From contig DENA01000015.1 in assembly GCA_002359465.1 (NCBI GenBank), positions 2,718-8,386 on the forward strand: a stretch of DNA of 5,669 bases, given 5' to 3'. The translations under genes were made by a program, and so were the position numbers. Of this stretch, positions 1 to 4,852 are shown in pieces (the stretch's first letter is position 1; every line of letters starts with the position of its first letter). The stretch is from Ruminococcaceae bacterium UBA2656 (GTDB lineage: Bacteria; Bacillota; Clostridia; Oscillospirales; Acutalibacteraceae). The notes under the pieces were generated by a model. It was given only the letters and a program-made list of their open reading frames with translations, did no database searches and was not told the origin of the DNA.

Positions 1-906
1 GGAGCCATTGCGCTAAACATGCTGTTCCACATCCCGGTAAAGGCAGGATCTCTGATTGTTTTCGCGGCGGTTACGGTGATGCTTTTCAGCAATTCCTATA
101 AAAGGATAGAGAAAATCATTATTGGATTTGTTTCCATCATCGGCCTGTCCTTTTTGTATGAGCTTACCATGGTAAAAATAGACTGGGGCGCGGCGGCTGC
201 GGGCTGGGTGACGCCGGCTTTTCCCGATCATTCCGCTTTTATCATTATGAGCGTGCTGGGCGCAGTCGTGATGCCGCACAACCTGTTTTTACATTCGGAA
301 GTCATTCAAAGCAGGCAGTTTAATCTGGAAGACAGGGCGGTTCTGGAAAAGCAGCTGAAATACGAATTTACGGATACGCTGCTATCCATGATTATCGGCT
401 GGGCGATTAACAGCGCAATGATTCTGCTTGCCGCCGCCACCTTTTTTCAACAGCATATTCCGGTGGACGAGCTGTCACAGGCACACACGCTGCTCACGCC
501 TTTGATCGGCGGCGCCTCCGCCGTCATTTTTGCCGTCGCCCTCCTTTTCGCCGGATTTTCTTCCTCCATCACTGCGGGAATGACCGGCGGAAGTATACTG
601 GCGGGCATGTTCGGAGAACCCTACAGCATCACCGACAGGCATACCCGAATCGGCGTGCTTGCAACCTTAATCGCCGCCATGGCAGCCATTCTGTTTATCA
701 GCGACCCGTTCAGCGGCCTGCTCATTTCGCAGATGCTGTTGAGCATCCAGCTTCCCATCACGATTTTTCTACAACTGTATCTGACTTCCTCTGAAAAAGT
801 CATGGGGGAATACAAAAATACGCCGTTACACAGCGGCCTGCTGTGGGCCATCGGCATCACCGTGACTGCCCTTAATATTTATTTGCTGATTGACACGCTC
901 CTATAA
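1..906 (+). CDS. Nramp-family divalent metal transporter (MntH-like), 5'-truncated by window edge
   Basis: Proton-coupled importer of Mn2+/Fe2+-type ions in the cytoplasmic membrane. The frame is open from base 1, so the ATG at 19 is internal. 301 residues are visible against about 410-450 for the family, so TM1-3, with the DPGN metal site of TM1, lie outside the window. About eight hydrophobic segments follow, at roughly visible residues 17-29, 39-58, 80-99, 127-149, 174-203, 217-234, 238-262 and 280-298. The diagnostic TM6 motif MPHN is at 91-94, with the second conserved His at 98. The AxxM pattern is intact; its Met favours transition metals over the Mg-transporting Nramp relatives, which lack it. 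The TM10 segment has the conserved SQ pair (Gln about 244). TM8 departs from the usual AGQxxMxGF-type motif and is Gly-rich, suggesting a divergent clade. Its 3' end overlaps the convergent thpR. Family assignment is firm; the exact metal is inferred. Confidence 0.93.
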   Translation, partial: GAIALNMLFHIPVKAGSLIVFAAVTVMLFSNSYKRIEKIIIGFVSIIGLSFLYELTMVKIDWGAAAAGWVTPAFPDHSAFIIMSVLGAVVMPHNLFLHSEVIQSRQFNLEDRAVLEKQLKYEFTDTLLSMIIGWAINSAMILLAAATFFQQHIPVDELSQAHTLLTPLIGGASAVIFAVALLFAGFSSSITAGMTGGSILAGMFGEPYSITDRHTRIGVLATLIAAMAAILFISDPFSGLLISQMLLSIQLPITIFLQLYLTSSEKVMGEYKNTPLHSGLLWAIGITVTALNIYLLIDTLL

Positions 907-1466
907 CTTGGGCGAGCTCGGACGGTCTCCCCCAGCTGCTTTGCATAAATTTCCGTGTAGGTGAGCCGGCCGTTCAGCTTTTCCGACTTCATCAGGCTGA
1001 TTTTTTCCACGTTCATGGACATGGGAGGAACCGACCGGGCAAACGCGCCGCGGTCAAAATCGGGCGCGGGCACCACTTCGCGGCCAAGGGTCAGATGCGG
1101 TTTGAATTGACGCGTTTCAAGAAAAAATCCCTCCCTGCGCAATTTCTCGCACAGGCTTGCCTGAAGGGCCGTGAGCGCGGTACTGTGCTCAACGCCGATC
1201 CAGTAAATGTCCCCTCCGGCACGCGGAAAGTGCCCGAATCCCCCGATGCTCAGTTCAAACGGCTCCCCGGCGACATCGTCCATCGCCTGTTTTGCCGAAC
1301 CGGCCTTTGATGTCTCGCCAAGGAAGGCCAGCGTAAGATGAAGATTTTCACGCCGGGTAAAGTTCCCGCGAACCGAACCCTCTTTCAGCCTTTGGATACA
1401 GCCGTAAAGGCTGTCTTTCATTCGGTCGTCAAAATTAATGGAGATAAAAAGACGCAAGCTGTTCAC
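879..1466 (-). CDS. thpR: RNA 2',3'-cyclic phosphodiesterase (ThpR/LigT, 2H family)
   Basis: 195 residues, close to the usual 180-190. 2H-family enzymes hydrolyse 2',3'-cyclic phosphate RNA ends to 2'-phosphomonoesters in the cytosol; the cellular role is unclear. Both catalytic HxTx motifs are visible as HLTL at residues 43-46 and 124-127, each in typical context: an LFISINF strand at the N-terminus, LAFLG after the first His motif, FKPHLTLGR at the second, and the late LMKSE segment. The start is GTG at 1466, overlapping the TGA of the upstream DUF503 gene as GTGA, which implies translational coupling; only a weak GAAAG-type ribosome site precedes it. The last ~23 residues extend past the usual end of the fold, and the final part is encoded inside the 28-bp overlap with the convergent Nramp gene. 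That suggests an extended tail, possibly after loss of an earlier stop. Confidence 0.93.
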   Translation of the reverse strand: MNSLRLFISINFDDRMKDSLYGCIQRLKEGSVRGNFTRRENLHLTLAFLGETSKAGSAKQAMDDVAGEPFELSIGGFGHFPRAGGDIYWIGVEHSTALTALQASLCEKLRREGFFLETRQFKPHLTLGREVVPAPDFDRGAFARSVPPMSMNVEKISLMKSEKLNGRLTYTEIYAKQLGETVRARPSYRSVSISK

Positions 1467-1744
1467 CTGATTTCTTTCAGTATATTTGTAATTTCCGCCT
1501 CGGTACTGCTTTCAATATAATTCACCACATGGTCAATCACGCTGTCCGCCAGAACGGCGGTGCCCGCTACGCAGGCGACCCCGACGACAATGGTCTGATG
1601 GACATCCTGACAGTCCACCTCTGCCGCCGACACATGGAACTGATTCTGCACTTTCGCAAGAATACTGTTCACCACCATTCGCTTTTCCTTCAGCGAATGA
1701 ACCCATGGCGCGTAAAGCGTAATCTGCGCTGTTCCAATCAGCAT
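1463..1744 (-). CDS. DUF503 family protein (YlxP-like)
   Basis: A 93-residue small cytosolic protein of unknown biochemical role. The DUF503 signature is clear: an N-terminal strand starting MLIGTAQITL, the SLKEKR motif at residues 17-22, then a stretch around 36-56 that carries VSAAEVD followed by DxxQ and a hydrophobic strand. In many Firmicutes the family member YlxP is encoded beside infB and rbfA in the nusA-infB operon; here it stands apart and leads a two-gene operon with thpR. I choose the ATG at 1744 over an in-frame TTG at 1762. The ATG follows a G-rich ribosome site at 6 nt, and the TTG version would place that site inside the coding region and add six residues atypical of the family. 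It is transcribed from the promoter at 1850-1878. Whether it is the main YlxP or a second copy cannot be told from this window. Confidence 0.9.
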   Translation of the reverse strand: MLIGTAQITLYAPWVHSLKEKRMVVNSILAKVQNQFHVSAAEVDCQDVHQTIVVGVACVAGTAVLADSVIDHVVNYIESSTEAEITNILKEIR

Positions 1745-1750
1745 CTGCCG

Positions 1751-1757
1751 TCCCCCC
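1751..1757 (-). promoter_or_regulatory. Ribosome binding site that fixes the DUF503 start
   Basis: On the minus strand this reads GGGGGGA, six bases ahead of the ATG at 1744. Its position supports that ATG over the TTG at 1762, whose reading would run through the site. Confidence 0.65.
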
Positions 1758-1783
1758 GACAAGCTTATTTGAAAAATGGAATA

Positions 1784-1832
1784 TTACTCCGTATAACCAT
1801 CATGCCAACATAAACACCGGTCTATACAGTAA
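1784..1832 (-). promoter_or_regulatory. Possible hairpin in the DUF503-thpR leader RNA
   Basis: The roughly 100-nt leader downstream of the promoter can pair 1819-1832 (minus-strand UUACUGUAUAGACC) with 1784-1798 (GGUUAUACGGAGUAA). The pairing gives about 13 base pairs, two of them G-U, broken by small bulges, around a loop of about 20 nt. I recognise no known riboswitch or T-box in it. It may be an incidental fold or a local control element. Confidence 0.3.
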
Positions 1833-1849
1833 GCTGCTTTTTTATTTTC

Positions 1850-1878
1850 ATTATAGCGAATTGATACGACAAAGTAAA
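1850..1878 (-). promoter_or_regulatory. Sigma-A type promoter for DUF503-thpR
   Basis: On the minus strand the -35 box is TTTACT (1878-1873, four of six consensus bases), then a spacer of exactly 17 bases, then a perfect -10 box TATAAT (1855-1850). Transcription should start near 1843, leaving about 100 nt before the DUF503 ATG. It lies just downstream of the terminator of the preceding operon, as expected for an independent unit. I saw no clear operator next to it. Confidence 0.82.
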
Positions 1879-1908
1879 CCACTCCTGCGTCTAACCGCTT
1901 CCGGCAAA

Positions 1909-1950
1909 TGAAAGAGGGTACCAAATCCTAGGATCCGGTACCCTCTTTCA
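1909..1950 (-). terminator. Intrinsic terminator after the DUF3842 gene (perfect 14-bp inverted repeat)
   Basis: The arms TGAAAGAGGGTACC (1909-1922) and its exact complement (1937-1950) flank a 14-base loop. The repeat lies 17 bases past the DUF3842 stop codon at 1968. Read on the minus strand, the 3' arm ends in CTCTTTCA and continues TTTGCC, an interrupted U tract, so termination may be less than complete. It separates the four-gene operon from the DUF503-thpR promoter. The arms are symmetric, so it could also stop plus-strand transcripts, though no plus-strand gene precedes it here. Confidence 0.75.
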
Positions 1951-1967
1951 CTGCTGTATGTGCCTTA

Positions 1968-2393
1968 TCAGACTGACAGTTTACCCGCACAGTACTTTTT
2001 GATTTCCTCAACGGCTTCCTCAATGTACTGGGAAATGGTTTTATCCTGTATCCCGATAATATGGACATGCCTTTTTACCGCCGGAATCAAAAACACCCGG
2101 TCTGCCGAACAGTTCGACACCTCCAGCGCCATTCTCTGGGAAACTTCCCCGTACATTGCATTTGGAAGAATGATGCCGAGCGGGCCGACAATCACGTCGG
2201 CGCGGGCGCAGTTATATACCACCGCATTTTCGCCGGTTGCCCCTGCGCTCGTTCCGCCTTTCATCATATTGGAGGTTGCAAGCGCATTGGTACCCACCGC
2301 AATGATTTCCGCTTCAGGCAAGGCGGCCTTCAGCCGCTCGACAATGCTTCTGCCCATTCCGCCGCCCTGACCGTCTATTACCACTATCTGCAT
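1968..2393 (-). CDS. DUF3842 family protein
   Basis: A 141-residue, probably cytosolic protein of unknown function; no signal peptide or membrane segment is evident. Family hallmarks are all present: an N-terminal strand and glycine loop (VVIDGQGGGMG at residues 4-14) that resembles a Rossmann-type nucleotide-binding turn, GTNALATS at 34-41, GATGENAVV at 51-59, and VGPLGII at 69-75. The C-terminal half has an LIP strand near 102-104 and a YIEEAVEEIKK helix near 123-133. The ATG at 2393 lies inside the last codons of the M24 gene, a 10-bp overlap, and a GAGGA ribosome site stands about 9 nt upstream within that gene. Translation is therefore probably coupled to the M24 protein. It is the last gene of the operon and is followed by a terminator. 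The glycine loop suggests a nucleotide or cofactor ligand, but that is inference. Confidence 0.9.
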   Translation of the reverse strand: MQIVVIDGQGGGMGRSIVERLKAALPEAEIIAVGTNALATSNMMKGGTSAGATGENAVVYNCARADVIVGPLGIILPNAMYGEVSQRMALEVSNCSADRVFLIPAVKRHVHIIGIQDKTISQYIEEAVEEIKKYCAGKLSV

Positions 2394-3511
2394 ATAATAA
2401 TATCCTCATACCGGCATGATGCGCCTTCATTCAAATTTGTTAATGCCACGGCACCCGTATTTTTCACCAGCACCGTATCCGTTATGCGCGGGCCGCCCAA
2501 CTTCGGGTCGTAAAGCGTCGGCAGCAGGACATCCACCACCATGTTTTCTTCAATCACATGGTCAATGCCTTTTCCCAAAATCGGATAAAACTCCGACTGG
2601 CGGATTCCCACGCCGTAGCCGATATGGTCCATAAACATTCTGGCATAGCCGTGGTCGTGAATGATTTTGAACACCCTGTCGTAAATCTCGCCGGATACCG
2701 CTCCCGGCTTTAGGGCTTCCATTGCGGCCTTCTGCGCTTCCATTAAAATCTTGTAGATTTCAATCGACTCCTGCGGGGCTTTTCCTAAAAATACCGTACG
2801 GCACATCTTTGCCGCATAGCCCTTGTAAGACGCACCCAAATGGATGACCACGGGCTGATTGTTGTCAATCACATAATCGCCCGCATAGGGATGCACAAGC
2901 TGCTGGCGGTCGTGCCGCAGCACCTGCATGCGGAATGTGCTGCCCTCGGAACCTGCTTTGCGCATGGCGTATTCCGCTTCCGCAAGAATATCTGTTTCCT
3001 TCACGCCCGGCCGCACGGCCGCAACTGCAGCCCTCATTCCCGCGGAAACAAATTCGGCGGCTTTGGCAATATAACCGATTTCCTGCTCGCATTTAACGGA
3101 ACGCAGCCGATAGCAGATGGCGGCAATATCGCCGAAATAGATGCCGGGAACGGTATCGCGCAGACACTGGTAATCCTTTAAGCTGATAAAATAGCGCGTG
3201 AATCCTACTCTGGGGTTCCGTATTCCCATTTCCAGAATCATGTCGGCCGTTTTCTGACTGACGTTTTCCTTTGGGAAGAAATAAGGGACTACTTCCAGTC
3301 CTGACCGGTCCCGCACGTGGCGCGCCTCCAGCCACAGACACAGCAGTTTTGGCTCACCCTGTGCCGGAATGATCAGGGATCCCCCTTCAATATCTTCCAC
3401 ATCAGCAAAATAAATCAGGTTTTCCCGGTCCATAATGACCGCCGCATCCAGATTCGATTTTTGCAGCTCCTGCTGCAGTGCGCTGATTCTTTTTGCAACA
3501 ATTCCTTGCAT
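2384..3511 (-). CDS. M24 (creatinase/aminopeptidase P fold) protein lacking the metal ligands
   Basis: 375 residues, normal for two-domain M24 proteins: a creatinase-type N-terminal domain (about 1-135) and a pita-bread domain (about 145-365). Fold markers include LDAAVIMDRENLIYF near 21-35, KGYAAKMCRTVF at 230-241, DHIGYGVG at 295-302 and GGPRITDTVLV at 339-349. Aligned by eye to E. coli PepP, the five Mn ligands Asp260, Asp271, His354, Glu383 and Glu406 correspond to His224, Lys235, Tyr299, Leu330 and Thr344, so none is kept. His207 sits where PepP has His243 and creatinase has its catalytic His232. Creatinase's Glu262 and Glu358 map to Cys237 and Leu330. A metallopeptidase function is therefore unlikely; a metal-free enzyme or a binding protein fits better. 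The ATG at 3511 has a strong GGGAGGAG ribosome site 7 nt upstream. Automatic pipelines would probably call it an Xaa-Pro peptidase. Confidence 0.88.
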   Translation of the reverse strand: MQGIVAKRISALQQELQKSNLDAAVIMDRENLIYFADVEDIEGGSLIIPAQGEPKLLCLWLEARHVRDRSGLEVVPYFFPKENVSQKTADMILEMGIRNPRVGFTRYFISLKDYQCLRDTVPGIYFGDIAAICYRLRSVKCEQEIGYIAKAAEFVSAGMRAAVAAVRPGVKETDILAEAEYAMRKAGSEGSTFRMQVLRHDRQQLVHPYAGDYVIDNNQPVVIHLGASYKGYAAKMCRTVFLGKAPQESIEIYKILMEAQKAAMEALKPGAVSGEIYDRVFKIIHDHGYARMFMDHIGYGVGIRQSEFYPILGKGIDHVIEENMVVDVLLPTLYDPKLGGPRITDTVLVKNTGAVALTNLNEGASCRYEDIIICR

Positions 3512-3540
3512 AACACTGCTCCTCCCACTGTTAAATAGCA

Positions 3541-3567
3541 GAAAGGGGGCGTGACCGGCCCCCTTCC
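3541..3567 (-). terminator. GC-rich hairpin between transporter and M24 genes, possible partial terminator
   Basis: On the minus strand GGAAGGGGGC pairs with GCCCCCTTTC, ten pairs including one G-U, around the 7-base loop CGGTCAC. It begins 12 bases past the BenE-family stop codon. The 3' arm ends in CCCCCTTTC and then TGCTATTT, so the U tract is short and interrupted. It could be a leaky terminator, or an element protecting the 3' end of the transporter message. I saw no convincing promoter between it and the M24 start, so the M24 and DUF3842 genes probably rely on readthrough. Confidence 0.55.
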
Positions 3568-3578
3568 TTTTCCAAAAG

Positions 3579-4829
3579 TTATTTTACTTCCTGCGTGTCA
3601 AAATCAAGTTTTTCACAAACCAGGGAAACAACGACGCCGCCGACCAGCGCCCAGAACGCGGAGCCGATATGAAGAATGGAAACTCCGCTGACGCCGATGA
3701 CCAACGCCGCAAACGCGCCCATTCTGAACTTTTTGGTACCAAAACCATCCTGGAAGGCATTAATCAGAACATTGATCATTGCGACGCCCGCAAGGACATT
3801 AATGAGAGAAGCGGGAATCGCCTTGACAAACGCCATGGCAAAGCTTGCAAACAAACCGAATGCCGCAAACAAGATGCCATTCACAATACCGGCCGCGTAG
3901 CGTCCTTCCTTATTGTCACCCGCTTCCTCCGAAGAGCAGATGGCGGTCATCGGGCCTGCGATATTCGCATTGTGGGCGCCAAACATACCGGAAAGGATGC
4001 CGCCGATGCCGCTGATAATGGTCATGCCGTTTACCGGCACTTTATAACCCTGTGCCATCAGAACACCGACCGCCTGTGCGTTTTCCGCGCCGACCACCAG
4101 TGCGGCAAGCGGTACGGAAACGGACAGAACCGTTGCAATATTAAACTTTGGAACCACGATTTGCGGCGGTATGTATTTCAGGTTTACCGCATTGGCGGCC
4201 ATGCCGCCCGTAGCAAGCAGGGCAATGATGCCGAAGATCAGCGCCGCCAGCACCGGAGGAAATTTTTTGATCAGCTTCGGAACCAGAAAGAAACCGATTA
4301 AGGCTGCGCCGCAGACGATAGGCGACTCCCCGGTGGAAGTGACAATGGCTGTGCCGAAACGCAGCATACAGCCCGCGATCATACCCATGACAATGGGAAG
4401 CGGAAGCCATTTCATTACTTTGCCCATCAATCCCGTGATACCGAGCAGCAGGACGATGATTCCGGCCATGATAAACGACGCCGCGGCTTCATTAAAGGTA
4501 AATCCGGTCAGAGCGGCGCCCAGCATGGAAGCGCCCGGAATGGAATACGCTCCAACGATTGGAACTTTGTAGTAAAGGCCCATAACCAGACTGATCAAAC
4601 CGCCCAAAACATAGATTCCGAAAAGCCATGAAACAGTCTGCTCCGTGGTGTAGCCCGCCGTTGTACTGGCCTTGATCGTAACCAGTGCGGGGCCGGTACA
4701 TCCGAAAATTGCCGCGACAACCCCCGCGGTGATTGTCTTGGAATTTAGATTTTTACCGAGATCGGATATTCCCGATTGGAAGCCGGGTCCCTTTTCAAAA
4801 AATGACAGTCCTTTACTTGCAGACGCCAT
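3579..4829 (-). CDS. BenE-family (benzoate/H+ symporter-like) membrane transporter
   Basis: A 416-residue polytopic inner-membrane protein, the usual length for the family, with about 12 hydrophobic segments from residue 32 onward. Recognisable stretches are the first segment with GCTGPALVTI near 43-52, SIPGASMLGAALTGF at 96-110 (the PGA-type half-helix of this fold), LPLPIVMGMIAGCMLRFG at 142-159, GAENAQAVGVL at 247-257, and FGAHNANIAGPMTAIC at 283-298. The last corresponds to the conserved FGxxxINLAAITAAIC region of BenE proteins, here with N-A-N and G-P-M substitutions. Family members are proton symporters for aromatic acids such as benzoate. Substitutions in the binding half-helices, and no aromatic-degradation gene nearby, make benzoate itself doubtful. 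The ATG at 4829 has a GAGGAG ribosome site about 9 nt upstream and lies 23 nt after the preceding gene, so co-transcription is likely. Family is confident, substrate unknown. Confidence 0.88.
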   Translation of the reverse strand: MASASKGLSFFEKGPGFQSGISDLGKNLNSKTITAGVVAAIFGCTGPALVTIKASTTAGYTTEQTVSWLFGIYVLGGLISLVMGLYYKVPIVGAYSIPGASMLGAALTGFTFNEAAASFIMAGIIVLLLGITGLMGKVMKWLPLPIVMGMIAGCMLRFGTAIVTSTGESPIVCGAALIGFFLVPKLIKKFPPVLAALIFGIIALLATGGMAANAVNLKYIPPQIVVPKFNIATVLSVSVPLAALVVGAENAQAVGVLMAQGYKVPVNGMTIISGIGGILSGMFGAHNANIAGPMTAICSSEEAGDNKEGRYAAGIVNGILFAAFGLFASFAMAFVKAIPASLINVLAGVAMINVLINAFQDGFGTKKFRMGAFAALVIGVSGVSILHIGSAFWALVGGVVVSLVCEKLDFDTQEVK

Positions 4830-4852
4830 AATTCACTTCTCCTCAATCATTG

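Noticed and set aside
1745..1762. TTG start giving a longer DUF503 protein
   Set aside because: The extra six residues are encoded over the G-rich ribosome site of the downstream ATG, and family members normally begin at the MLIG-type strand.
1765..1803. 12-codon leader ORF upstream of DUF503 (minus strand)
   Set aside because: No ribosome site, and no run of regulatory codons of the attenuator type; probably chance.
1917..1942. Cluster of GGTACC, CCTAGG and GGATCC suggesting an engineered linker
   Set aside because: The sites form part of a symmetric terminator stem and loop at a natural gene end, with no vector sequence around it.
1960..2513. Plus-strand ORFs of 136 and 150 residues
   Set aside because: Both are antisense to DUF3842 and M24 coding sequence, which have clear family motifs; no ribosome sites of note.
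3669..4301. 210-residue plus-strand ORF
   Set aside because: It lies opposite the BenE-family gene and is rich in Arg, His, Asp and Cys with no recognisable domain; a frame shadow.
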